A DNA stretch of 64,000 nucleotides from Paracerasibacillus soli (GCF_034006335.1 NZ_JAWDIQ010000001.1), one strand, 5' to 3'; shown: positions 49,869-61,766, numbered from the stretch's first letter. Notes: generated from the sequence alone by a model not told the origin. Numbers and translations are program-made.

Positions 49869-50174
49869 ATCTTCACCTCATCTTTTAATCTTGTTTAAGA
49901 ATAGCAAATTTCACTAGTTTTTTCATCCTATTCGAATAGAATTGGTGCTGAGGGACATTCGCATGTTCATGTGCAACTCGTAATATCTGACATATCCAAA
50001 ATTATATAAATGATAAAACAAGATTTTTAGCATGTTATATGATTTATATTTGCATTTTATGGGCCCAAACGATAATATAATCATAGATGATTGTATATTC
50101 TAATATAACATAGATAAGAACAGTGCTTAGTAGGATAGGGAAAGCCAAGTGTTAACGTGGAGGGGATGTTTGTG

Positions 50175-50507
50175 ATGTCTGAGGTAATGATCGATCATCG
50201 GGAAAAAGCCTATGCCCTTCTTAAGGCTGATGCTGATAAAATTTTGCGACTTATAAAAGTGCAAATGGAAAATTTAACGATGCCGCAATGCCCTTTATAT
50301 GAAGAAGTGCTAGATACACAAATGTTTGGATTATCAAGGGAAATTGACTTTGCTGTGCGCTTAAATCTAGTTAGTGAGAATGAAGGGAAAGCCCTTCTAG
50401 AAAATCTAGAAAGGCAACTTAATATACTGCATGAAGCAGCACAAAATCTGGATAATAGATTCTGTTCATGTGCCTGTCGCGTCTATTGTGCAGTACGCTT
50501 GAAGTGA
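50175..50507 (+). CDS. ylaN: YlaN family protein with a cysteine-rich C-terminal extension
   Basis: 110 residues. The core MIDHREKAYALLKADADKIL through MFGLSREIDFAVRLNLV and ERQLNILHEA matches YlaN (UPF0358), normally about 93 residues; YlaN binds Fe(II) and acts on Fur in B. subtilis and staphylococci. About 16-18 extra residues carry CSCACRVYC. This tail could be real or due to a frameshift near 50445. ATG 50175 chosen behind GGAGGGG. Confidence 0.87.
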   Translation: MSEVMIDHREKAYALLKADADKILRLIKVQMENLTMPQCPLYEEVLDTQMFGLSREIDFAVRLNLVSENEGKALLENLERQLNILHEAAQNLDNRFCSCACRVYCAVRLK

Positions 50508-50546
50508 AACTTTGCCTGCATAAGTAACATGGCAAGGTTTTTTTAT
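50507..50546 (+). terminator. Terminator after ylaN
   Basis: AACTTTGCC / GGCAAGGTT (one wobble), 14-base loop, long T run. Confidence 0.8.
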
Positions 50547-50653
50547 TTCGTACATCATGTCTGGCACTTTATTGTGTCATACTAATATAAAAATGTGTTA
50601 TACTGATGTTGGATTTCCAACGTTGGATATTTCTTGCTATTGGGAGATGCGAG

Positions 50654-51830
50654 ATGATCAAAAAACTAAGAAAATATGACTTTACTTTACTTATTACACC
50701 ATTATTACTAGCAGGGTTTGGATTAGTCATGATTTATAGTGCTAGTATGGTAACCGCAATGGTAGAAGGTCATGAAGCAACTTATTTTTTATTTAGACAG
50801 CTACGCATGTTTCTCATTGGATTGGTTTTCTTTATATTTTGTTTAGTTTTTCCGTATAAAAACTATCAAAAGTTGATGAAACTTATCGTCCTAGGAATCA
50901 TCGCAATTTTATTAGGTGTTTTACTTTTTGGATTAACGGAAGGAAATGCTAGTCGCTGGCTCAGAATTGGACCTATTGTCATTCAACCGTCCGAATTTGC
51001 TAAACTAGGAATCATTATGTATTTAGCTTCAGTTTATTCAAAAAAACAATCGTATATCGATAAATTTACAACTGGTGTACTTCCACCTTTGATCATGACA
51101 TCCATCATACTTGGTCTAATCGTATTTCAACAGATATTGGTACGCGTCGACAATATTTTTAATCGCCTGCACGGTCATTTTTAGTTCAGGTATTAAAATG
51201 AGACACTTATTGTTACTCGCATCCATTGGTGGAATTATTTTGCTAATCGCGATACCGAATATGATTACTGATGTTAGAGTTTCTCGGTTTACCGGGGCAT
51301 ATCAGCCATTCGAAGATCCAGCAGATAATGGTTATCAACTAATCCAATCTTATATCGCGATTGGTGGGGGTGGTATTACTGGAGAAGGGTTAGGGCAATC
51401 CGTTCAGAAGTTAGGCTATTTATTTGGAGCACATACAGACTTTATTATGTCTGTAATAGCAGAAGAATTAGGCTTTTTTGGTGTTGTTATCGTTATTGGT
51501 CTTTTATCTGTCATTGTACTTCGCGGTTTTTATATCGCTAGGAAATGTCAAGATGCATTTGGATCTTTATTAGCGATTGGGATTTCTTCCATGATTGGAA
51601 TTCAAGCCTTTATTAATTTAGGTGCAATAAGTGGGATTTTGCCAATAACAGGTGTGACGCTTCCTTTTATAAGTTATGGTGGTTCGTCATTACTAGTCTT
51701 ACTGATTTCAATGGGAATTTTAAATAATATCGCATCTTCTGTAAAGCTTCAACGAAATGACAAAGAGCCAAATCAACACCAACCAACACAAACATATACA
51801 TATCAGGGAGGAAAAAAATGGTCAAGCTAA
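50654..51830 (+). CDS. ftsW: Septal peptidoglycan glycosyltransferase FtsW (two frameshifts)
   Basis: SEDS polymerase of about 392 residues, ten TM. Motifs: GLVMIYSAS, RWLRIGPIVIQPSEFAK, YQLIQSYIAIGGGGITGEGL, AHTDFIMSVIAEELGFFG, PFISYGGSSLL. Two single-base losses (a C near 51132, a G near 51144) interrupt the helix after IILGLIVFQ; repaired text PDIGTASTIFLIACTVIF. Works with a class B PBP at division. Start ATG 50654 behind GGGAG. Overlaps pycA by 13 bases, as in B. subtilis. Confidence 0.92.
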
Positions 51831-54800
51831 ATAAAATTCGTAAAGTATTAGTAGCAAATCGTGGGGAAATAGCTATTCGTATTTTTCGTGCATGTACGGA
51901 GTTAAATATTCGTACAGTAGCAATATACTCAAAAGAAGATAATGGGTCCTACCATCGCTACAAAGCTGACGAAGCTTACTTGATTGGAGAAGGAAAAAAG
52001 CCGATTGATGCATATTTAGATATAGAGGGGATCATCGACTTAGCTAAAAATTCTGGGTGGACGCGATTCACCCAGGATATGGGTTTTTATCTGAGAACAT
52101 TTTATTTGCAAAGCGATGTGAAGAAGAAGGAATTATCTTTATTGGTCCAACAAGTAATCACCTGCATATGTTTGGTGATAAGGTAAGAGCAAGAACAGAA
52201 GCATTACGCGCTGGTCTACCAGTTATTCCTGGTAGTGATGGCACGATACATTCTGTTGATGAAGTCCGAAACTTTGGTAAAAAATACGGTTATCCAATTA
52301 TCATTAAGGCAACACTTGGTGGTGGCGGACGAGGAATGCGTATTGTACGTCATGAAGATGATGTGGAAGAAGCATTCAATCGTGCAAAATCTGAAGCAAA
52401 AGCTGCGTTTGGTAATGATGAAGTATATGTCGAAAAGTTAATCGAAAATCCAAAACATATAGAAGTACAGATTATCGGTGATCAACAAGGGAATATTGTC
52501 CATCTTTATGAGCGAGATTGCTCTGTGCAACGGCGCCATCAAAAATTAGTTGAAATAGCGCCTAGTGTTTCGATTTCAGAACAGTTACGTACAGACATTT
52601 GTGCTGCAGCCGTTAAGTTGATGGAAAATGTTCAATATAGAAATGCTGGAACGGTTGAATTTCTTGTTACAAAAGATGCCTATTATTTTATAGAAGTTAA
52701 CCCGCGTGTACAGGTGGAACATACGATTACAGAAATGATAACAGGAATAGATATTGTACAAACACAAATTAAAGTTGCGGATGGTAATACATTACATAGC
52801 TCTATTATCAATATCCCCGAGCAAAAGGAAATTAAAACATGGGGATACGCTATTCAATCCCGTGTAACGACAGAAGATCCATTAAATAATTTTATGCCGG
52901 ATACGGGTAAAATTAATGTTTATCGTACAGGTGGGGGCTTTGGTGTACGTTTAGATGCGGGAAATGGATTCCAAGGTGCAGAAATCTCACCCTACTATGA
53001 TTCTTTATTAGTGAAAGTATCGACATGGGCTTTGAGTTTTGAACAAGCAGCACAAAAAATGGTACGAAATTTAAAGGAATTCAGGATACGCGGCTTAAAG
53101 ACGAATATTCCATTTCTAGAAAATGTTATGTACCATAAAAACTTTATGTCGGGAGAATTTGATACGACATTTGTAGATGAAACACCGGAGTTATTTGTAT
53201 TTCCTAAAAGACGTGATCGTGGAACAAAAATGTTAACGTATATTGGACAGACAACAGTAAATGGGTTTGAAGGATTAACGAACCTGAAAAAGCCGGATTT
53301 TGAAAATCCTATTGTCCCAAAATTCAATTCATTAATAGAAGTTCCTAGTGGGACTAAGCAAATTTTGGATGAACGAGGACCGGAAGGGTTAGCGCGATGG
53401 ATGAAAGAACAGAAAGAAGTGTTGCTAACAGATACGACATTTCGCGATGCGCACCAATCTTTGTTGGCTACTCGAATACGGACAAAGGATCTACTAAAGA
53501 TTGCTGAACCAACTGCCCACCTCCTACCAAATCTATTTTCGGTAGAAATGTGGGGTGGTGCAACATTCGATGTTGCTTATCGCTTTTTAAAAGAAGATCC
53601 ATGGAACGTTTGTTAACATTGCGTGAAAAGATACCAAATGTACTTTTCCAAATGTTACTACGTGCAAGTAATGCAGTCGGTTACAAAAATTACCCGGATA
53701 ATGTTGTAGAGCAGTTTATCGCTAAAAGTTCCGAGGCGGGCATAGATGTATTCCGTATTTTTGATAGTTTAAATTGGGTAGAAGGAATGATTCCGGCAAT
53801 TGAAGCTGTGCGAGAAAATAATAAAATAGCAGAAGCATCAATTTGTTACACTGGTAATTTATTAGATAGTTCAAGATCAAAATATGATTTGAATTATTAT
53901 GTGAATATGGCGAAAGAGCTTGAAGATGCAGGTGCCCACATTCTAGGTATTAAAGATATGGCAGGTTTGTTGAAGCCAGAAGCTGCCTATCAGCTCATTT
54001 CAACATTAAAGGATACAATAAACATTCCAATACATTTACATACGCATGACACAAGCGGTAATGGTATTTATACGTATGCACGTGCAATTGATGCTGGGGT
54101 AGACGCCGTAGATGTTGCATGCGGTGCGATGTCAGGCCTTACATCTCAACCAAGTGCACAAACGCTCTATCATGCTTTAGAAGGAACAAATCGCCAACCA
54201 AAACTCAATGTTCATGCGTATGAACAATTAAATCACTATTGGGAGTCTGTTAGGAAGTATTACCATGAATTTGAAAGCGGTATGAATTCACCGCATACAG
54301 AGATCTACTTCCATGAAATGCCAGGTGGTCAATATAGTAATTTACAACAACAGGCAAAGGCAGTTGGCTTAGGTGACCGATGGGATGAGGTTAAAATGAT
54401 GTTCAGACGTGTCAACGATATGTTTGGAGATATTGTAAAAGTGACACCATCATCGAAGGTCGTTGGTGATTTGGCCTTATTTATGGTTCAAAATGACTTG
54501 ACGGAAGAAAAAATTTACGAAAAGGGAACATCTATTGATTTCCCGGATTCCGTTATTGAATTTGCAGAAGGATATATTGGTCAACCATATCAAGGATTTC
54601 CGAAAGAATTACAACGAATCATTTTAAAAGGCAAAGAACCTATCGTCGAGAGACCGGGTAAACTTATGGAACTAGTTGATTTTACAGGGCTAAAAGAAAA
54701 GTTGTTTAAGAAGTTAAATGGACAAGTTACGAGTTTTGATATTCTTGCCTATGCGCTATATCCAAAAGTATATATGGATTATCACAAATTCCATGAGACA

Positions 54801-55259
54801 TATGGTGATGTTTCTGTATTGGATACACCCACATTCTTTTACGGTATGAAATTAGGTGAGGAAATCGAAGTGGAAATCGAAAAGGGAAAAACCCTTTTTG
54901 TTAAATTAGTATCGATTTCTGAACCAATGTCAGATGGAACGAGGGTTATCTACTTTGAATTAAACGGCCAACCACGTGAAGTAGTTGTAAAAGATGAGAA
55001 TGTGAAATCAGAAATGATGACTAAGCCGAAAGCTGATAGTAATAACCAAAAGCACATTGGGGCAACAATGCCGGGAACAGTTGTAAAAGTTCTTTGTGAG
55101 CCTGGTGAACATGTAAGTAAAGGTAATTATCTCATGATTACAGAAGCAATGAAAATGGAAACAACGGTCCAAGCCCCTTATGATGGTATTGTTAAAAGTA
55201 TATATGTAAAAGATGGAGAAGCGATAACTGTTCAGGACCTACTAATAGAATTTGAATAA
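51818..55259 (+). CDS. pycA: Pyruvate carboxylase (two frameshifts)
   Basis: About 1147 residues. Biotin carboxylase domain with ATP-grasp loop KATLGGGGRGMRIV and EVNPRVQVEHTITE; carboxyltransferase domain TTFRDAHQSLLATR and LHTHDTSGNGIYTYA; biotin carrier at the C-terminus with ITEAMKMETTVQAP (biotinyl Lys). Converts pyruvate to oxaloacetate. Shifts near 52060 and at 53602, where WERLL needs one more G. GGGAGG lies inside the end of ftsW. Confidence 0.95.
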
Positions 55260-55281
55260 ATGATATACGTTTCATAAAAAT

Positions 55282-55326
55282 AGGCTGGGACAAACCAAGG
55301 GATTAGACCCTTTATGTCCCAGCCTC
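55282..55326. repeat. Dispersed palindromic element, copy 6, as two-way terminator
   Basis: GGCTGGGACA / TGTCCCAGCC outer stem, AAGGG / CCCTT inner stem, then TCATTTATTTTT. Between convergent pycA and ctaA. Confidence 0.8.
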
Positions 55327-55334
55327 ATTTATTT

Positions 55335-56291
55335 TTAAGACTCTACATAAACTAGTTCCGTATCAATATTAGGATCATGAGCCTTTTCTTTTACCTTACT
55401 TCTCGAAGCTAACAAAATAAAATAACAAAGTACGCCAAAATAACATGTAATGACAAGTGCATGTAAAAGTGCAACAAATAAATTTAGCATTGTAAAGATG
55501 ATAAGTGCACCAAAAAATACTTGTAAGGAAATCAAACTCAAGAGAGTGACGGAGCCCCAAAATACTACTTGATTCGATTTATACTGCTTGATTAAGCGTA
55601 TACAAAAGCTGATGGTCCAAATAAATAAAATGCCTGCAAATAAACGGTGTCCCATTTGAATCCATTGATCAAAACGGTAGTCTAAGATGGCAAAAGGAGC
55701 CGAATTATTACAGAAAGGCCAATCTTTACATACCAAATTTGCATCGGCATGCCGTACTAATGCACCAGTATACACAACGATAAGTGTATAAAATGTTAAA
55801 GCAAAAATTTCTATTCGATGTCTCTTCTTGAAATATACATCCTTTGTGTCGAGCTTCTTGTCGATTTCAAAAATAAGCAACGTCAGTAAAAATACTGCTG
55901 CAAAAGAAATAAGTGATACACCGAAATGAATGGCTAGTACAAAGTCAGATTGTCCCCATTTCACAGCGGCAGCACCAATTAATCCTTGGAGTACTAAGAA
56001 AAAGATGGAGAGAAATGATAAAAACTTTACCTCGCGAATATGACCGATTCTGCGCCATGCAAGAAAAGATAATAAAAGGATGATGATGCCACCAACGCCA
56101 GAAATAACACGATGACTTAATTCAATCACAAGTGCCGGTGTTATTTCAGTTGGCACAAATTGACCGTGGCATAATGGCCAACTCGATCCACAACCATCTC
56201 CGGATTCCGTTTTCGTAACAAGTGCTCCACCAATTAGGATGAATACCATGATTAATGTACTTATTATCGACAATCGTTTTAATGTTTTCAT
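55335..56291 (-). CDS. ctaA: Heme A synthase
   Basis: 318 residues, intact, eight TM. Two cysteine pairs of the Gram-positive type, CGSSWPLC and CKDWPFC, and conserved heme histidines in ELSHRVISG and QMGHRLFAG. Oxidises heme O to heme A for the oxidase encoded at 57687-62679. Divergent from the cta genes. Confidence 0.93.
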   Translation of the reverse strand: MKTLKRLSIISTLIMVFILIGGALVTKTESGDGCGSSWPLCHGQFVPTEITPALVIELSHRVISGVGGIIILLLSFLAWRRIGHIREVKFLSFLSIFFLVLQGLIGAAAVKWGQSDFVLAIHFGVSLISFAAVFLLTLLIFEIDKKLDTKDVYFKKRHRIEIFALTFYTLIVVYTGALVRHADANLVCKDWPFCNNSAPFAILDYRFDQWIQMGHRLFAGILFIWTISFCIRLIKQYKSNQVVFWGSVTLLSLISLQVFFGALIIFTMLNLFVALLHALVITCYFGVLCYFILLASRSKVKEKAHDPNIDTELVYVES

Positions 56292-56815
56292 ATGTATACA
56301 GCCTCACCTTTGTTGTTTTTACCTTTTAATTTAATAAAGAAACTACAACTAATAATAAAGGCATAAAAAGGTAAGAAAGCAAATATATCGTAATAAAAAT
56401 GACAAATGTCACAGAAATGTTACAGATTTATCAATAAACCCCATTTTCATAGTGTAAAAGTAAAAAAACCTTGCATTGTTGGCTATATTTTGCTAGAAAT
56501 AATGATAGGGGTATTTGCTTTACGATATTTGTATTCCTATAAATTCATACGTTCATACGAAAGTAGTCATTCTTTGTTTTGAAAGAAACAACAAATAGGA
56601 TGAATGTATCTTTTTTGATAGATGCATCAAAGGATGGCTCCATTTAAAATTGGAATCATAATGAATAATCCGAACGAATGAAGAATAGGTGAAATGCCAT
56701 CGTATTTTTTATGACAGATACTACCATACTAAAAGTATACTTTTTGCAACCAATTGTTTAAACATTATCATTGGGATTTCCTTTTTTAAAGGAAATTAAA
56801 AGGAGGGAAAACAGC

Positions 56816-57533
56816 GTCGATAAGGTTGGAATATATCTGTAGAGAAAGTGGAACAACCCTCCGCTTTATCGAAGGATAAACTTCCGCTACTTACAGAATG
56901 AAAAATCCCTTTATTAAAAAATAGTGATGCATATAAAAGTCTCTTTTCTTTTTACAGAATTTTATAGCAATCTATTTATAAATGTTTTTAAAAAACTGGG
57001 GATACATTTTATATACTAAATAGTATGGTGGTGGAAAAATAATCGTTGGTGGCATTGTTTCAAATAATTGGTATGATATACTTGTTGATCCAAATAGAAG
57101 TGAACAGTAAAATAAAGAGCATTTAATAATTTTATACATATCACTTTACGTATACTAGGGTATAGACGAATTGTTCATATACCTACCCGTGAAGTTATTT
57201 AAAATTCATTAATATGATGAGATTACATACATCGTAATAAAATGTATCGAAAGAAAAATATACACTTTCATTGCGATAACTAGAAATGAAGCTGAAGAAT
57301 AGCCATTATTTATTTAGTAGGTAATAATGGATTACATGTTCATGTATTACTAATTGGATTTCATATCATGTGCGAGGCAAATCCCACAGAAATTACTTTT
57401 AGACTATAACGAAGTGTGATGAATATGATATATCAAACATGCAAACCTTCCTGTTGTATGAAATAGGAAGCGGTTAAAAGTTTTGTATATTGGATTGTTT
57501 ATTACTACTTCCATTTTTCATGTGTTCATATTA
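56816..57533 (+). pseudogene. ctaB: Decayed ctaB (protoheme IX farnesyltransferase) relic
   Basis: The 1395 bases between ctaA and ctaC have no intact gene but keep colinear pieces of ctaB: ribosome site AGGAGGG before GTC GAT AAG (former GTG start) with ISVEKVEQPSALSKDK; at 57050 GGIVSNNWYDILVD, recalling the NNWYDxxID substrate motif, at codon 83 against about 81 in B. subtilis; near 57245 SKEKYTLS (for TKRKYTLN); near 57446 a trace of MLPVVYG; near 57500 LLLLPFFM. Stops and shifts lie between all pieces. Last quarter is lost. Heme O synthesis must come from another gene. Confidence 0.72.
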
Positions 57534-57686
57534 AATATGAAAGATAACATGAAAGGGTAAACATTCTATATAGTATGTGCCCATCATCACCATCAAGAAT
57601 GATGGAACTAATTTTAGTTCCTTTAAGTTAATAAAATGAAATGTATGTTCAAGAATTTTAAGTCAGAGAAAGAGAGGTATGATTTA

Positions 57687-58742
57687 ATGAAAGGTTGGAT
57701 GGGAAAGGCTAAGGCCATTTTTCTATTAAGTTTTACGGCACTTTTATTAGCAGGGTGTGGTCGTGAAAATTTAACCGCTCTCGTGCCTAAGGGGTATGGT
57801 GCTGAACAATCAATGAAGTTGATCATTTTAACAACTGTTGTAATGGGTTCAGTATTCATCATTGTATGTATCATATTGGCATTCGTATTATTTAAATTCC
57901 GTCGCAAAAAAGGACAGGAAGATTTCATTCCTAAACAAGTTGAAGGACATAAAGGACTGGAAGTTATTTGGACAGTCATTCCAATTATTCTTGTTATTAT
58001 TATGGCGGTACCGACAACGCTTGTATCTTTTGATTTAGCTGATGCTAGCGACGCAAAAGACCATTTAAACATTAAGGTGACAGGAAATCAGTATTGGTGG
58101 CATTTTGATTATGAAGGTGAAGATATTCAAACGAGTCAGGATCTATACATTCCAGTTGGAGAAAAGGTATACCTGAATATGATATCCACAGATGTCATCC
58201 ACTCATTCTGGGTCCCAGCTATTAGTGGTAAAATGGACGTAAACCCTGAAAACGTCAACACGATGTATATTGAGGCGTATGAAGAAGGCGTTTACTATGG
58301 GAAATGTGCTGAGTTTTGTGGGCCAAGTCACTCTTTAATGGATTTTAAAGTAATTGCAGTAAGCAAAGAAGAGTATGATAAGTGGGTTGCAGATATGCAA
58401 AATTATGACCCAGAAAAAGATAAACCAGAAAGTGCAATAGCACAAGAAGGTAAAGAACTATTCGAACAAAATAATTGTATGGCTTGTCACGCAATCGGTT
58501 CCTCACCAAACCAAGTTGGGCCTAACTTAACAAACTTCGGAAACAGAAGTAAATTAGCTGGGATTGAGGAGCATACGAAAGAAAAGGTTATTGAATGGAT
58601 TCAAGATCCTGAGTCTCTGAAGCCAGGCAACTTGATGACAGGCAAATACCCTAAGTTAAATGATGATGAGGCAGAGAAAATTGCGGAATATTTGATGCAA
58701 TTAAAAGCAACAGATATTACCCCAGATAGCGCAGGTAAATAA
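57687..58742 (+). CDS. ctaC: Cytochrome c oxidase subunit II (caa3 type, with cytochrome c domain)
   Basis: 351 residues from ATG 57687 behind AGAGAGG. Lipobox LLAGC, two TM, then the CuA domain (GNQYWWHFDYEG, CAEFCGPSHSLMDF) and a C-terminal cytochrome c domain with CMACH and the Met ligand in GNLMTGKYP. The CxxCH fusion defines the caa3 oxidase. Intact. Confidence 0.95.
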   Translation: MKGWMGKAKAIFLLSFTALLLAGCGRENLTALVPKGYGAEQSMKLIILTTVVMGSVFIIVCIILAFVLFKFRRKKGQEDFIPKQVEGHKGLEVIWTVIPIILVIIMAVPTTLVSFDLADASDAKDHLNIKVTGNQYWWHFDYEGEDIQTSQDLYIPVGEKVYLNMISTDVIHSFWVPAISGKMDVNPENVNTMYIEAYEEGVYYGKCAEFCGPSHSLMDFKVIAVSKEEYDKWVADMQNYDPEKDKPESAIAQEGKELFEQNNCMACHAIGSSPNQVGPNLTNFGNRSKLAGIEEHTKEKVIEWIQDPESLKPGNLMTGKYPKLNDDEAEKIAEYLMQLKATDITPDSAGK

Positions 58743-58783
58743 AGACAAAGAGGGATGAAAGAAAATATAGGGAGGTTACATTT

Positions 58784-60656
58784 GTGAGTATTACAGCTAC
58801 TGATAAAATCACAAGCACTTCGCAAAAAAGAAGCTTTGGCGCAGTGCTCTGGGATTATTTAACAACTGTAGACCATAAGAAAATTGCTCATATATACCTA
58901 TTTGGAGGAGGTTTCTTCTTCTTACTAGGTGGTCTTGAAGCACTAATCATTCGTATTCAACTTGCTGTACCTGAAAACGACTTTGTAAGTGCTGGAGTCT
59001 ACAACGAAATGATTACCATGCATGGAACAACGATGATTTTCCTTGCTGCCATGCCGATACTATTAGCGTTAATGAACGCTGCCATGCCTTTACAGATTGG
59101 AGCGAGAGATGTTGCGTTCCCATTCCTTAACTCATTAGGAGTATGGCTATTTATCTTTGGTGGACTATTATTAAACATTAGTTGGTTCTTAGGTGGAGCA
59201 CCAGATGCAGGTTGGACAGCTTACGCACCATTATCTACACAGTCTCCTGGATTGGGAGTCGATTTTTATGTAATGGGATTACAAATTGCAGGTGCGGGAA
59301 CGTTAATGAGTGGAATTAACTTTTTAGTTACCATTATTAATATGAGAGCGCCTGGTATGACGTATATGCGTATGCCACTATTTGCATGGGCAACATTTAT
59401 TACAAGTGTTTTAATTTTATTCGCTTTTCCAGCCCTAACAATTGGGTTATTCTTATTAATGTTTGACCGTATGTTTGGTGCAGCATTCTTTGATGTGGCA
59501 TTAGGCGGAAATACGATTATATGGCAACACTTATTCTGGATTTTTGGACACCCAGAAGTATATATACTAATTTTACCGTGTTTCGGGTTATTTAGTGATA
59601 TTTTTGCGACATTCTCTAAAAAGCGTCTATTTGGTTATACATCAATGGTTTTTGCAACAATGTTAATCGCATTCTTGGGCTTCATGGTATGGGCGCACCA
59701 TATGTTTACAGTAGGTATGGGACCAATTGCGAATACTATTTTCTCAGTTGCAACAATGGCTATCGCGATACCAACTGGTATAAAAATATTTAACTGGTTA
59801 GCCACAATGTGGGCGGAAGTGTAAAAATAAACTCTGCTATGTTATGGAGTTTAGGTTTTATCCCATCCTTTACAATTGGTGGTATGACTGGGATCATGGT
59901 TGCAACAGTTGCGGCTGACTACCAGTACCATGACACGTATTTCGTTATTGCACACTTCCACTATGTAATTGTAGGGGAACAGTGTTTGGTATCTTTGCAG
60001 GATTACATTATTGGTGGCCAAAAATGTTTGGACGTATTCTAAATGAAACAATGGGTAAAATTTCATTCTGGACGTTCTTTATCGGCTTCCATTTAACATT
60101 CTTTATCCAACATTTTCTAGGTTTAATGGGAATGCCACGTCGTTACTGGGTATTCTTAAAAGATCAAGACTTAGATTTAGGAAATATGATAAGTACAGTC
60201 GGGGCATTCTTCATGGCTGTTGGTGTTATCGTATTTATTTATAACGGTTTTCATTCTTGGTTAAAAGGTGAAAAGGCACCTAATGATCCATGGGATGGTC
60301 GTACGTTAGAATGGACAACACAATCTCCTCCAGTCTTTTATAACTGGTCACAGTTGCCATTAACACGTGGTTTAGACCCACTTTGGATTGAGAAGACAGA
60401 AGGTAATGGAAAAATGACAGCCGGTGAACCTTTAGCAGATGTTCACATGCCTAATGGATCAATCTTGCCATTTATCATGTCAGTTGGATTCTTTATTGCT
60501 GGTCTAGGATTTATTTACCAAAAGGTGAATGATTTATGGTACATCGCTTTATTTGGCGGTATGGCACTTTCACTCTTAATGATGATTATTCGTTCCTTAC
60601 AAGATGATGTTGGATTTTATATACCTGTTGAGGAATTGGAAAGGGAGGCAGACTAA
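58784..60656 (+). CDS. ctaD: Cytochrome c oxidase subunit I (two frameshifts)
   Basis: About 625 residues, 14 TM. Heme and CuB ligands in TMHGTTMIFL, WIFGHPEVYILILP, WAHHMFTVGM and HFHYVIVG. Shifts near 59815 (TMWGGSVKIN restored by one G) and 59982 (GGTVFGIFAGLHYWWP restored by one G). GTG start behind GGGAGG. Heme-copper site of O2 reduction. Confidence 0.95.
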
Positions 60657-60657
60657 C

Positions 60658-61278
60658 TTGAGTAGCGATGTTCTTAATCCAAAAAACTTACCACAATCAC
60701 CAGAAAAGGCCACCCTTGAAGGTAAAAATAAATTTCTAGGTTTATGGTTTTTCTTAGGTGGAGAGACGGTTCTTTTTGCTAGTTTGTTTGGTACATTTCT
60801 AGCATTAAGAAACTCCACCGCTGGAGGACCAAGTGGTGAAGAATTATTTGGTCTAGAGCTTGTATTTATTATGACAGTAATGTTATTAACAAGTTCTTTA
60901 ACAAGTGTATATGCAATGTATCATATGAAAAATCATAACTATAAAAAAATGCAGCTATGGTTAGGTATCACTGGTCTATTGGGAATTGGCTTCCTAGGAC
61001 TCGAAATATATGAGTTTGCACATTATATAACTGAGTACGGTTTTACTTTTAGATCATCCGCTTTTGGATCAGCTTTCTACACGTTAGTTGGTTTCCATGG
61101 TGGTCACGTGACTTTTGGTATTTGTTGGTTGATTGTCATTATGATACGCAATGCTAGAAGAGGATTAAACTTATACAACGCACCTAAATTTAATACATTT
61201 AGTCTATACTGGCACTATATTGATGTTGTATGGGTATTCGTATTTACTGTAGTTTATCTCATGGGAAAGGTGGGCTAA
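60658..61278 (+). CDS. ctaE: Cytochrome c oxidase subunit III
   Basis: 206 residues from TTG 60658 behind GGGAGG. GLWFFLGGETVLFASLFGTF, FHGGHVTFGICWL and YWHYIDVVWVFVFTVVYL are typical. Intact; starts 1 base after ctaD ends. Confidence 0.93.
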   Translation: MSSDVLNPKNLPQSPEKATLEGKNKFLGLWFFLGGETVLFASLFGTFLALRNSTAGGPSGEELFGLELVFIMTVMLLTSSLTSVYAMYHMKNHNYKKMQLWLGITGLLGIGFLGLEIYEFAHYITEYGFTFRSSAFGSAFYTLVGFHGGHVTFGICWLIVIMIRNARRGLNLYNAPKFNTFSLYWHYIDVVWVFVFTVVYLMGKVG

Positions 61279-61281
61279 ACA

Positions 61282-61605
61282 GTGACAGAAAACACCAGTT
61301 CCAGTAAACTTACTGAGTTTCAAAAGCAGAAAAATAAAGAAGAAATGAAAAGGCATATGATTTCCTTTGCACTGATGATTGTAGCAACGTTAATTGCTTT
61401 TACAATTGTAGCTACAGGTGTAATGGATCGGATGTTTGCAGTATTTTTCTTGTTAACGCTAGCGACAATTCAAGTAGCTTTTCAGTTTATTTATTTTATG
61501 CATATGAAAGATAAGGGACATGGACTGCCAATTGTAATGATAGTTGGTGGTAGTTGGGCAGCATTTTTAACAATATTTGGACTAGTGGCTGCTGTTTGGT
61601 GGTAA
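61282..61605 (+). CDS. ctaF: Cytochrome c oxidase subunit IV (CtaF)
   Basis: 107 residues, GTG start 3 bases after ctaE. Three TM with IQVAFQFIYFMHMKDKGHG. Intact. Terminator follows, so ctaG is partly uncoupled. Confidence 0.9.
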   Translation: MTENTSSSKLTEFQKQKNKEEMKRHMISFALMIVATLIAFTIVATGVMDRMFAVFFLLTLATIQVAFQFIYFMHMKDKGHGLPIVMIVGGSWAAFLTIFGLVAAVWW

Positions 61606-61627
61606 GCTGCAAGTATATTGTGAGTAG

Positions 61628-61656
61628 AAAAAGATCGGGAATTCCCGGTCTTTTTC
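61628..61656 (+). terminator. Terminator after ctaF
   Basis: AAAAAGATCGGGAATTCCCGGTCTTTTT forms a near-perfect stem with T tail (shown here only by its arms CGGGA/TCCCG and AAAAAGA/TCTTTTT). Confidence 0.8.
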
Positions 61657-61766
61657 AGTTTAATGTTAAATGTTCAAATTTTGTCATATTGGGATTGTGT
61701 ACACATTTGTTACGTATGTTATATTAAAGAATGGGAATCCATATTTATTGGATTGGAGTGAGGAAA

